A program made the translations under genes and the position numbers. DNA of 64,000 nucleotides from Hyphomicrobium_A sp965243865 (GTDB taxonomy: Bacteria; Pseudomonadota; Alphaproteobacteria; Rhizobiales; Hyphomicrobiaceae), in contig NZ_OZ251603.1 of the NCBI RefSeq assembly GCF_965243865.1, positions 1 through 64,000 of the forward strand. The letters run 5' to 3'. The notes under the pieces are model-generated. The model ran no database searches, was not told the origin of the DNA, and was given only the letters and a program-made list of their open reading frames with translations. Position 1 is the stretch's first letter; every line of letters begins with the position of its first letter. Shown here piece after piece: positions 36,523-44,187 of this stretch.

Positions 36523-38639
36523 CTGCCTTCCGACCAGGCGATAGAAGCATCCTCGACATAACTGAAGCGCATGCCGGCAAACACGGTCGCTCCAGCGGTC
36601 GCGTAGCCGTGAGCCTGCTGATAATCGTCATCGAAGAGGTTCTCGACCCGGGCGAAAATCCCTGCGCCAGGACGTAGCCTGTACGATGCAGCGACGGTCG
36701 CCAGCCAGTAACCGTTGAGGGCAACCCGTTCCTGAGTGAAGGCAGGAAGACGGAAGGCGAGATCCTCCTGCCGGCCATTGTAGACAGCAGCAAAGTTGAT
36801 ATTGGCCTTGTCGCCGGCAAAAACATAATTCGCGTCGATGCGGCCCGAGTGCGGAGCACGTCGCGGCGCCTCTTCCCCGAGTTCGTTCTTTGCGTCGAGA
36901 TACGTGTAGGCCGCTCCGAGTGTCAGGCTTTCCGAAAGCTTGGCGCGCAACGCGACCTCGATGCCCTCCCGCGTGCTCGTGCCATCGGCATTCTGTAGGG
37001 AGTAGGGGAAGCCGAGGGTCACGATCTCGTTCTTGAGGTCGGCGTTGAAGTACGTCACGTCGAGCATGGCGAGGCCCCTGGCGATCGTGTATTCGACACC
37101 AGCATCCCAGCTGAAGGACTCCTCCGGCTTGAGATTTGGATTGGGCGTGAAGAAGCCCGGTATGCTCCCATAGAGTTCGAACATGCTGGGAAACTTCACC
37201 GCCGTGCCCGCGCTCGCATGCGGCCGCAGACCCAAGTTGCGGAGTGGCACCGATATGGCCGAACGCCATGTCGTGAAATCGTCGAACGACTGACTATCAT
37301 CATGGCGTACGTTGGCGGTTAGGAAGACCGTATTGCCAAAGCCACCACGGTATTCGATGGCCATGGCCTGCCGCGTTTGCGATCGCTCGACGCCATCTGC
37401 GAAATCGCCAGCCGGTGTAAACCTTTCGCTTTCGTGCTCCGCAAGGCCCGTCACGCTGTGCTCGGCGAAGATTGAGGGCGTGGCAAACTTCAGGGTGGTG
37501 AGATAGCCGTACTTGATGTCCTCGCTCTCATTTCGGGTGTGAAAAGGAGCGGCGGGAAAGCTCATGTCTAAATCGGTCGTTGTCGCCGCATTGCGCGTCG
37601 CGCGGACCTCGTGAGTCAGGTGACCGCCGAGCGTATCCCACCGGACGTTGACGCCCGCGAGCCACGTATCCGAGCCCAGCGTCGAGGGGTCGTCGATGGA
37701 AGTGGCGAGTTCTCCTGTCGTGCCCCCGAAGCCATCTCGGTCTGCGCTGCGGCGCATGTTGCGAAATGCAAAGTTGACGGAGAGCCCATCGGAAACGTTC
37801 ATTCCACCCCGAAACGAGAAGGTGGAGAGTTGCCAGCTATCCGGCTCGCCGCCTTCCGGCGATACATTGAAACCCTCCGATTGCTGCCGATGATAGTTGA
37901 GGGCGAAGTGTCCTTTGCCGTTGCCCGCAGAGGCGCTACCCGAGACGTCGCTCGTGCCCAGGCTGCCGCCCTCCGTGCGGCCCGTGAAAGTTAGCGGGCC
38001 TCGACCACTCCGAGTGACGATATTGATGACGCCGCCGACAGCGCTGGAGCCATAGATCCCGCTCATCGCTCCCCGAATGACTTCTATGCGCTCGACGTCT
38101 GCCGCGTCGAGATTGCCAAAGTCAAATTCGCCGTCCGTGGGATTGTTGGCTTCGATGCCGTCGATAAGGACAAGCGTATGGTTCGCCTCGGCGCCACGCA
38201 GGCGCACTTGAGTGAGGCCACCGGGGCCGTTTGGGCTGCTCACTGCGACGCCGGGCATGCCCCGCAAGGCATCGGCAACATAACGAATCTGCCGTTCGTC
38301 AAGGTCCTTGCGCGTAACAACCGACACGGCAGCCCCAATCTGCTCGATGGGGACGCCATCCGTCGATTGTGAGGTATCGGTGGAGGATGCCTTCGCCGCG
38401 GCGCCGTCGTTGCCTGTCTTGGGCGCCGCCGCATTCGACGATTTCGGCTTTGCAGGCTTCTTGTCGGGCCGGGAACTGTCAAGCGTCGCGCCTTCGACGA
38501 CCACCGGCGGAAGCTCCTGCACTGTTTGGGCGAATGCCGACGCCGAGAGCGTCGACAGACACGCCGAGATGAAAACAACTGCAAAGGCATCAGAATGTTT
38601 CGGGTATGCGCCCGAACGCACGCGAAAACGCATATACAT
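36519..38639 (-). CDS. btuB: TonB-dependent vitamin B12 receptor BtuB
   Basis: A 706-residue TonB-dependent receptor. A signal sequence (ISACLSTLSASAFA) is followed by a TonB-box-like LPPVVVEGA, a Lys/Ser/Ala-rich insert of about 50 residues, then the plug (IRYVADALRGMPGVAVSS, VRLRGAEANHTLVLIDGIEANNP, IEVIRGAMSGIYGSSAVGGVINIVT) and barrel. The plug motifs are very close to BtuB. The chain ends ASIAWSEGR rather than with an aromatic residue. It is the first gene of the btuBFCD operon, with a cobalamin riboswitch and a TetR-type operator upstream. It would bring in corrinoid for CmuA. No exbB/exbD/tonB lies beside it. Confidence 0.9.
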   Translation of the reverse strand: MYMRFRVRSGAYPKHSDAFAVVFISACLSTLSASAFAQTVQELPPVVVEGATLDSSRPDKKPAKPKSSNAAAPKTGNDGAAAKASSTDTSQSTDGVPIEQIGAAVSVVTRKDLDERQIRYVADALRGMPGVAVSSPNGPGGLTQVRLRGAEANHTLVLIDGIEANNPTDGEFDFGNLDAADVERIEVIRGAMSGIYGSSAVGGVINIVTRSGRGPLTFTGRTEGGSLGTSDVSGSASAGNGKGHFALNYHRQQSEGFNVSPEGGEPDSWQLSTFSFRGGMNVSDGLSVNFAFRNMRRSADRDGFGGTTGELATSIDDPSTLGSDTWLAGVNVRWDTLGGHLTHEVRATRNAATTTDLDMSFPAAPFHTRNESEDIKYGYLTTLKFATPSIFAEHSVTGLAEHESERFTPAGDFADGVERSQTRQAMAIEYRGGFGNTVFLTANVRHDDSQSFDDFTTWRSAISVPLRNLGLRPHASAGTAVKFPSMFELYGSIPGFFTPNPNLKPEESFSWDAGVEYTIARGLAMLDVTYFNADLKNEIVTLGFPYSLQNADGTSTREGIEVALRAKLSESLTLGAAYTYLDAKNELGEEAPRRAPHSGRIDANYVFAGDKANINFAAVYNGRQEDLAFRLPAFTQERVALNGYWLATVAASYRLRPGAGIFARVENLFDDDYQQAHGYATAGATVFAGMRFSYVEDASIAWSEGR

Positions 38640-38645
38640 GTAACC

Positions 38646-38671
38646 CCCCGTTACGCAGCACTGACACGGGG
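38646..38671 (-). promoter_or_regulatory. hairpin sequestering the btuB ribosome binding site
   Basis: On the minus strand CCCCGT (38671-38666) pairs with ACGGGG (38651-38646), which contains the G-rich ribosome binding site just upstream of the btuB ATG at 38639. This is a plausible translational expression platform for the riboswitch about 220 nt upstream. Confidence 0.45.
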
Positions 38672-38891
38672 AGCCGGTCGAGATACGCCTTCTGGCATCT
38701 GCGACTTACGGGCAGACGACATATTACAGTCGCGACAGAATAAACACTGCCGCAAGCGCTCAATTGGGTGACGCGGGAAGCGACACCGCAGCTAGGCACA
38801 TCTGACGTGGCCCCCAAAGGTTTCACATCAGTCGCCGCTACGGGTTTTCCGTTCCACCGCGCGCCCCGCACGGAGGATGGGCGACATTGCT

Positions 38892-39080
38892 GGCAGGTCT
38901 CCTGGCTCGCGGCTCAGACGCTCCCCCTGAACCTTCCCAACAATCGCACTGCGATCGCCAGTGGCATTTCTCAGGTAGAGCTCGCCGCATACAGTTGCGG
39001 GGGCAGCCACGGCACGTCCGGCGGACCTCCCGTGTTCCCATCACGACGGCTATTGTCGAGCCGCGTGGACCAGCACCGCC
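38892..39080 (-). promoter_or_regulatory. cobalamin riboswitch
   Basis: Read on the minus strand, the region contains the conserved blocks in order: GGTGCTGGTCC, a weak GATGGGAAC block, GTGGCTGCCCCCGCAACTGT (B12-box core), GCCACTGG, TTGGGAAGG, and GAGCCAGGAGACCTGCC at the 3' end. This is the classical adenosyl/hydroxocobalamin aptamer. It lies about 250 bases upstream of btuB and would lower expression of the uptake operon when cobalamin is plentiful. Confidence 0.93.
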
Positions 39081-39108
39081 AACGTAGTACAGGTCTGTAT
39101 CAAGTCAA
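39081..39108 (-). promoter_or_regulatory. predicted btuB promoter with embedded operator
   Basis: On the minus strand TTGACT (39108-39103), a 16-base spacer and TACGTT (39086-39081) could be the promoter of the riboswitch-btuB transcript. The operator-like palindrome occupies the spacer, the classical position for TetR-type repression. Between 39109 and 39505 I see no gene. Confidence 0.45.
39086..39101. promoter_or_regulatory. TetR-type operator at the btuB promoter
   Basis: AGTACAGGTCTGTATC matches 13 of 16 bases of the perfect palindrome near cmuB and keeps the TACAG..CTGTA core. It lies directly upstream of the riboswitch, 8 kb from the TetR gene. Confidence 0.65.
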
Positions 39109-39505
39109 GCTGCATTCACGTTTGTGCTGGTGATTTTGCGCATGGCGGCGTGCCGCCCACGGGCAGCACCCTGAGGAGACCCGCGTGGCTTGGCATTGAT
39201 GCAATCAGCCATGACGAAACGTGCGCGGAACATCGAAACGCGCGAGCTGCGGCACCTCCCACTACTGCGAGCACATGCGTTACCAAGCGCTCGGCCGACC
39301 GCCAGTGTGCGCATAGCGCCTGTCCGAGTATGCATAGGGCGGATCCTGTAGCAGTTCTCGTGCGCTGCAAGGCGGCTGGAACATCGCGTGCACACTTCGG
39401 GGAGTCAGCTGGCAACGGTGGCAGCGCGCCATCGAGGTGACATAAATGCCAGCGGATGGCGGTCGCGAATAGGAAGGCGCCCAGAACGACAGTTGCTCAA
39501 TTTAG

Positions 39506-39958
39506 TCATGGGAAGCGACCGATCCGCTCGCTAACTCGAATCTTGATCCAGCGGTCGCGTTTGTATGGATCGATGGTGATGTGAATGCTGACTGGCAAGG
39601 CAGTCCAAAGGCGACGGCCAGCGGCCTTATCCATTCTTACAAGACCGATTGCTCTTAAAACGGCGAGGACCATCTCAATCTCGGACAGCGGCCTGCCGCT
39701 CTCGGTGACGAGAGTCGATATCTGAACCGGCCCTAGCCGACGCAGAAGCCGCAGAAGCTGGCGGTTCGGAGGATCAAGAAACCTGAAAAGCGCAGCTAGG
39801 GAATTGAAGCTAGCGTCACCCGCCACCGGCGAAAGTAAATGGTCGGCGCGAGCCACATCCGTCATCTCGCGGCGGAGCTCACCGGCATTCAGGATGACAA
39901 GTCCGGGGGCGCTGCTAGACCGCGTCCGGTTGGTTGATTTGCGGCGCTGAGAGGTCAT
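39506..39958 (-). CDS. winged-helix DNA-binding protein
   Basis: A 150-residue protein with a C-terminal winged-helix-like region (RQLLRLLRRLGPVQISTLVTESGRPLSEIEMVLAVLRAIGLVRM), similar to HVO_A0114-type or MarR-like predicted regulators, and a basic N-terminus. Its start overlaps the stop of the upstream phosphoesterase gene by four bases, so the two form an operon. Role unknown; a regulator of the pair is possible. Confidence 0.65.
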   Translation of the reverse strand: MTSQRRKSTNRTRSSSAPGLVILNAGELRREMTDVARADHLLSPVAGDASFNSLAALFRFLDPPNRQLLRLLRRLGPVQISTLVTESGRPLSEIEMVLAVLRAIGLVRMDKAAGRRLWTALPVSIHITIDPYKRDRWIKIRVSERIGRFP

Positions 39959-40746
39959 GCATCATCCGAGGACTGGCGTGCCTCTAAAGGACAAATCAGC
40001 GCTGGATGGAAATCTACATCTTCATTAAACCGCACGTAGCCACGCGGATTGCTGACCACTCGGCGTTCGCCAAGTCGGTAATCGCGGGTAGCGTGCGTAT
40101 GACCGTGAGCCCAGAGGCGTGTCCGCTCGACAACGTGGTCGAGGTTCGAAGCGAACGCTGCTGAGAGAAGATCCGCCTGATACTGAGCGGCGATGCTCCG
40201 GAGGCTCGGTGCCGTGTGGGTGACGACGACGCAATCTCCACTGTGTGCTGCAAGCTGCGTGTCGAGCCATTTGGCGCTTTGCTCGTACTCCGCCAGGGCG
40301 TCGGACGCCTCCCAGAGCCGATCTTGGCGTCTGATCGTGCGGTGATCGTTCATTGTACGCTCGGCCCGCATGATTGCGGCGTCTACGCTGCGCTCGCCGA
40401 AGAGCCGATAGTCGGTCCATAGCGTAGCTCCGAGGAAGGCTATGCCATCGATGGCGACGGCGTCGCGATCGAGGACGTGAATATTGGGAAATTGCTCGGC
40501 TGCTGCACGGCCGGCAGCGCGCTCGGCATCGAAATCGAAGCCGTAGTACTCGTGGTTGCCTGGTACGTAGATGACGGGTTTGCCGTCGAGGCCATGCTCG
40601 GCGATCCAGCGCACGCCGCGTCCGAGACCCTGGCAGATGTCACCGGCGATGATGACGACGTCGTGCGCTGGCCGCGGCTCTGGAATCTTCCACGGCGTGC
40701 GGGCATTGACGTCGATATGCAGGTCCGAGAAAATCCACGCGCGCAT
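39955..40746 (-). CDS. calcineurin-like metallophosphoesterase
   Basis: A 263-residue phosphoesterase with the full set of metal motifs: FSDLHID, IIAGDICQG, PGNHEYY, VVTHTAPS and WAHGHTHATRDY. The start MRAWIFSDLH at 40746 puts the first motif at the usual distance; an ATG at 40761 is an alternative. It is translationally coupled to the winged-helix gene. Substrate unknown; the family includes nucleases, phosphodiesterases and protein phosphatases. Confidence 0.83.
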   Translation of the reverse strand: MRAWIFSDLHIDVNARTPWKIPEPRPAHDVVIIAGDICQGLGRGVRWIAEHGLDGKPVIYVPGNHEYYGFDFDAERAAGRAAAEQFPNIHVLDRDAVAIDGIAFLGATLWTDYRLFGERSVDAAIMRAERTMNDHRTIRRQDRLWEASDALAEYEQSAKWLDTQLAAHSGDCVVVTHTAPSLRSIAAQYQADLLSAAFASNLDHVVERTRLWAHGHTHATRDYRLGERRVVSNPRGYVRFNEDVDFHPALICPLEARQSSDDA

Positions 40747-40863
40747 ATTTTCAGCTCGCATCACGGTTGGCTTCTGGTATCTGCAACTCGAACTTACCGG
40801 AGAGACGCCGCGGGACCTCCCGCAGGCCAATAACTCCGACAGAGCAGGCGCCTGCCACGCGCC

Positions 40864-41451
40864 TTATGGTGCTTCCGATGTACGTTCGTCGGCCGGGCTT
40901 CCTCGTCGAAGAGATCTCGACAGAGTGATCGGCGCAACGCGCAACATGCGGGCAATTTCCCATGGCGACATCCGTCCAAGTTCCAGTGTGCGCTTTGCCC
41001 ATTCCAACTCTGCGTCGGTGATTTTCTGCTCGCGCCCGAGGTGCTGGCCGCGGGCCTTGGCGGCAGCCATTCCGGCGCGGGTGCGCTCGCTGATCAGGCT
41101 GCGCTCGAACTCCGCAATCGCACCCATGATGTGAAACAGCAATCGGCCACTTGCGGTCGTCGTGTCGATGGCTTCCGACAGCGAACGAAATCCAATCTCC
41201 TCGGCCTCGAGACGCGTGATCACCTGGATGAGATGAGCCAGGCTGCGTCCCAATCGGTCGAGCTTCCAGACGACCAACACGTCTTCGGGTGCGAGAGCGC
41301 GCAAAGCGCCATTGAGTTCTCGCCGCTCGGTAGCTGCACCACTGATGCCCTCATCGCAGAATATCCGTTCGCAACCGGCAGCTCTGAGAGCGTCGAGCTG
41401 CATTCCCAAGTTCTGTTCGTCCGTCGAGACGCGTGCGTAGCCGATCAACAT
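40864..41451 (-). CDS. serine recombinase (resolvase/invertase family)
   Basis: A 195-residue Tn3-resolvase/DNA-invertase type protein: MLIGYARVSTDEQNLGMQLDAL with the catalytic serine, VVWKLDRLGRSLAHLI, the long E-helix (MGAIAEFERSLISERTRAGMAAAKARG), and a C-terminal helix-turn-helix (MSPWEIARMLRVAPITLSRSL). ATG at 41451 fits the family start. No transposase is nearby. Upstream repeats may be its recombination site. It may have taken part in assembling the mosaic part of the island. Confidence 0.9.
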   Translation of the reverse strand: MLIGYARVSTDEQNLGMQLDALRAAGCERIFCDEGISGAATERRELNGALRALAPEDVLVVWKLDRLGRSLAHLIQVITRLEAEEIGFRSLSEAIDTTTASGRLLFHIMGAIAEFERSLISERTRAGMAAAKARGQHLGREQKITDAELEWAKRTLELGRMSPWEIARMLRVAPITLSRSLRRGSPADERTSEAP

Positions 41452-41513
41452 GCCTTCGTGTTCGCAAGCCGCTCTCGTTCGCGGAAAACCGCGCACGGCT
41501 CACATTATCAAAT

Positions 41514-41637
41514 GGGGTCCCTTTTGACGGTGCCTTCGGCACGACTGCGCACGAGGTGCAAAACCGTCAGAATGCTGAGTTTACCATTTTCGACGAGGTG
41601 CTGCCAACCCCCATGACAGAAGGGACCCCTTCTGACC
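41514..41637. repeat. clustered repeats upstream of the resolvase, possible res site
   Basis: GGGGTCCCTTTTGACGG at 41514-41530, an inverted partial copy CCGTCAGAA near 41564, and AGGGACCCCTTCTGACCG at 41621-41638 span about 124 bp between the resolvase and the divergent unknown gene. Three related imperfect subsites over 110-130 bp is the layout of a Tn3-type res site. An insertion-sequence remnant is the alternative. Confidence 0.4.
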
Positions 41638-41656
41638 GCTGGGCAGAGACAAACGA

Positions 41657-42769
41657 GTGATGGTCATGGACGGGGAGGCTAGCGGCCCTACGACGACGAC
41701 TCGCGAAGCGCTGCATAGCGCTATCTGGAAATCGTCTATGGAGGAGACCGCGACCTGTTTGGGAATTACTCTTCATCGCCTCACGCGGATCTGCGAGCGG
41801 TATGCCATTCCGTACCCGGCCACGCCTACGGCCAGGAGCCCAGTTCAAGAGCTGCCACCACCACCTCAGCGTATGTCCGGGTCCATTACGATATCGTCGG
41901 CTAAATCTCGTCTGGTGGCTCGCACGACGCCCCCGTGGTCTGTTACGAAGCGAGCCGATGGGATAGGGCGAACTCAGGTAGCTCTTGATAAGAGGTACCA
42001 CCCCGAGATGGGGCGCTGGCTTGCCCAGTTTTGGCGCCGCCGCTTCGACAAGCGATACGCCGAGAAGATCCCAATTCCGGACGGACTGGAGCGAGAAACA
42101 CGCTTCGTGGATCGACTGTTTCGCGCGGCGGAAACAAAAGGCCTCATTCCGCAGATCCCCCAGGAACACTCATTCCATCGGATGGATTTCTTGTGCGATG
42201 GCGTCCAGGTTCATTGCAGGCTGCGCACGCCGTCCAAATTGGTGACTGTTCGAAAGCACAGCACAGAAATTAAAGAGTACAAGTCTACGGGACAAATGAT
42301 TTTCAGGATTGTCAATGTCAAGCATTCAGATATCGGGACGAACCCGGAGTGGGATGAAGGGAAGATCGGCCCTCTCCGAACCAACGTGAAAGCGATCGCA
42401 GACGCGCTGGTGCTCGCTGGTCGAGTGGTCGTTCGCCGTGAGCTCGAACGTCAGGAACGAGAAAAGCACAGCGAACGGAGGGAGGCCGACAGGAGGCTGC
42501 AGGAACAGAACGCGATGATCGCAGCGCGTTGCAAAAGAGCGTTGATGTCCGCTGCGGACAACTATCAGATGGCCATCTCGCTCCGTGCATTAATTGCCGA
42601 ACTGGAAAAGAAAGCGATCGATGGCAGCGACGTGGTGGGAAATCGATCGATCCCACAATGGCTCGCATGGGCCAGGCAGCAGACTGACAGCATCGATCCA
42701 CTGAGCAAGGAACTCGTCTCCTTTTTCGAGGAGATCAACCGTGACGGCGAGGGCGACGAGCCCGACTAG
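41657..42769 (+). CDS. hypothetical protein (370 residues)
   Basis: A 370-residue protein I do not recognise. The N-terminal segment SMEETATCLGITLHRLTRICERYAIP reads like a helix-turn-helix of the kind that picks codon-like short targets. The middle holds KRYAEKIPIPDGLERETRFVDRLFRAAETKG, and the C-terminal half is charged and probably coiled coil (RRELERQEREKHSERREADRRLQEQNAM). Its codons use more A and T than neighbours, which suggests separate transfer. It is divergent from the resolvase. DNA-related function is a guess. Confidence 0.7.
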   Translation: MMVMDGEASGPTTTTREALHSAIWKSSMEETATCLGITLHRLTRICERYAIPYPATPTARSPVQELPPPPQRMSGSITISSAKSRLVARTTPPWSVTKRADGIGRTQVALDKRYHPEMGRWLAQFWRRRFDKRYAEKIPIPDGLERETRFVDRLFRAAETKGLIPQIPQEHSFHRMDFLCDGVQVHCRLRTPSKLVTVRKHSTEIKEYKSTGQMIFRIVNVKHSDIGTNPEWDEGKIGPLRTNVKAIADALVLAGRVVVRRELERQEREKHSERREADRRLQEQNAMIAARCKRALMSAADNYQMAISLRALIAELEKKAIDGSDVVGNRSIPQWLAWARQQTDSIDPLSKELVSFFEEINRDGEGDEPD

Positions 42770-42788
42770 GCCGACTAGGCCGACTAGG
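42762..42788. repeat. three tandem copies of CCGACTAGG
   Basis: The nonamer CCGACTAGG occurs three times head to tail across the stop codon of the 370-residue gene, giving stop codons in tandem. Probably slippage. Confidence 0.85.
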
Positions 42789-42904
42789 GTGGCGTGTCGG
42801 CAGAGGCCTCAGTCTCCAGGAGGCGTAGTTCCAATCCGGAACTTCAGGCCAACCTTTGAACTCGGCGGCAAAAAAACGGTGATAAATCAATAAGTTATGT
42901 TTAT

Positions 42905-42930
42905 GGCCTGACGTTCTACCACTGAACTAC
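42905..42930 (-). pseudogene. tRNA-Gly 5' fragment
   Basis: On the minus strand GTAGTTCAGTGGTAGAACG, continuing to 42905, matches positions about 8 to 28 of alphaproteobacterial tRNA-Gly (D-arm and start of the anticodon arm). The rest of the tRNA (anticodon loop, variable loop, T-arm, acceptor) is absent. Such fragments are left at tRNA-directed integration sites, so this may be an internal boundary of an earlier element inside the island. Confidence 0.65.
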
Positions 42931-43253
42931 GCATTTTTGCTCATTTACCGACACCTTTGCTCTGGCCGCCCCATTTGGCCCCACCTTCGTCTACGGCAAC
43001 CAGAACGAGAGGGGCCGCCCGGGTTCCGTGAGAGGCTGCCTGTCCAGCTTTGTCGGCTAGAGCACTTCTTGAACTGGGGGGTGGTGCCTGGACGGTCATC
43101 AACCCTGTCAAGGGAGCATGATCGCGGTCGTGTCGCATGCGAGCCGGGTTGAACACCCTCTTGCAAATGACGACGAGGGCGAATTGCCCGGCTCTGGAAA
43201 TAGATTGCCGTGTTTCTGTCGAAGTCATTTCCGGTTTCTCATATCGCATCTGT

Positions 43254-43382
43254 CTGGCATTGGGGAGGCGCCAGTTTATAGTGTGAGACTTGGGGTTGTC
43301 GATTTCGCGCCAAAGCCACTGCGTGGAACGCAGATCGATGCAAGATCACCAGCGCCATTTTGGCCATGGCGCTGGCTTTTTT
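43254..43382 (+). ncRNA. candidate small RNA with promoter and intrinsic terminator
   Basis: CTGGCA (43254-43259), a 17-base spacer and TATAGT (43277-43282) make a good sigma70-like promoter. About 95 bases later comes a strong intrinsic terminator: CCAGCGCCA and TGGCGCTGG (9-bp perfect stem, 43349-43375) followed by CTTTTTT. Between them is a 6-bp hairpin CTGCGT-GGA-ACGCAG. No plus-strand protein gene ends here, so the terminator is otherwise unexplained. Function unknown. Confidence 0.5.
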
Positions 43383-43406
43383 GGATCGAAGGACCTTTGG
43401 TGGCGG

Positions 43407-43619
43407 TCACAGGTATTCGGATGTGGATCTGAACGAGTCCCCAATCCAGGAATTGAGGTCTTCCACCGCGTAAAGTACTCGAGCGCGAATCCCGGGGCCG
43501 GCCTTGCGGTACCGTGGACCGGTAGCCTGAACGCGATGACGTTCCAGCGTGCGCGGCGAAAGCCGAACAAGGCGAGCGGCTTCTTTAGTCGTCAGCAGTG
43601 CAGAAGTCGTGTGGGTCAT
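43407..43619 (-). CDS. AlpA/MerR-like helix-turn-helix protein
   Basis: A 70-residue protein that is almost entirely one winged-helix/HTH_17 domain: LTTKEAARLVRLSPRTLERHRVQATGPRYRKAG...LYAVEDLNSWI. This is the AlpA/excisionase-type layout common on prophages and islands, where such proteins control integrase genes or act as excision factors. It lies far from the intact integrase (13 kb). Bases 43620-44187 hold nothing I can recognise. Confidence 0.82.
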   Translation of the reverse strand: MTHTTSALLTTKEAARLVRLSPRTLERHRVQATGPRYRKAGPGIRARVLYAVEDLNSWIGDSFRSTSEYL

Positions 43620-44187
43620 ATCGTTGGTCTCCGGTTGCCCGATAAAGAGAAACTGGTGCCAAGTTAGTGGGATGAAAGGGAGCCGTTGGCGGCTGTCTGT
43701 AGAAAAATTCGGTTACAGTCGTGCTTGTTTGATCGCGGATCCAGTGCATGGACTGCCGCACGGCGATGTGTGTCTGCCGCTCACGCCCGATTCCTCGATG
43801 GCGAGTGGACATTCGGTTGAGGCGACTAGCCTTCAGGCTAACCCGCCAGGTGGAAGAAGCAGCCGGTCCATTCCGTTAGCCGACCTGGGGCCGCTGACGG
43901 GTTTTGGCGGGTGCTGCTCCGGCGTGAAGGCGGCTTCGCCGAGTTTGCGGTCACCGACCCGGCTGGAACTTCTTAGCTAACGAGGCGCTCCGCCATGCCT
44001 GCATAACCCTCAGCAGCAGACGGTGGGCTCACGACCTGGGGCCTACAGTCTGGCCGCACCTGCGCCCGCTCAAGGACGTCCTCGTGAGTGCGCGGAGTAA
44101 GCGGGGCAGTCTGCCGGTAGCGATGCATCACCTTGCCGGTCTTACTGCTTCGGCACCGCCCGTCCTCAGCCGCTTGTCATCGAGGGC

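Noticed and set aside
39105..39505. Possible gene upstream of the btuB promoter
   Set aside because: Frames on both strands here give low-complexity Arg/Ala/Ser products without a convincing ribosome binding site or family motif.
43620..44187. Degraded gene between the AlpA-like and PPDK-like genes
   Set aside because: Short frames exist in several phases, but none shows a recognisable protein segment, so nothing is called.
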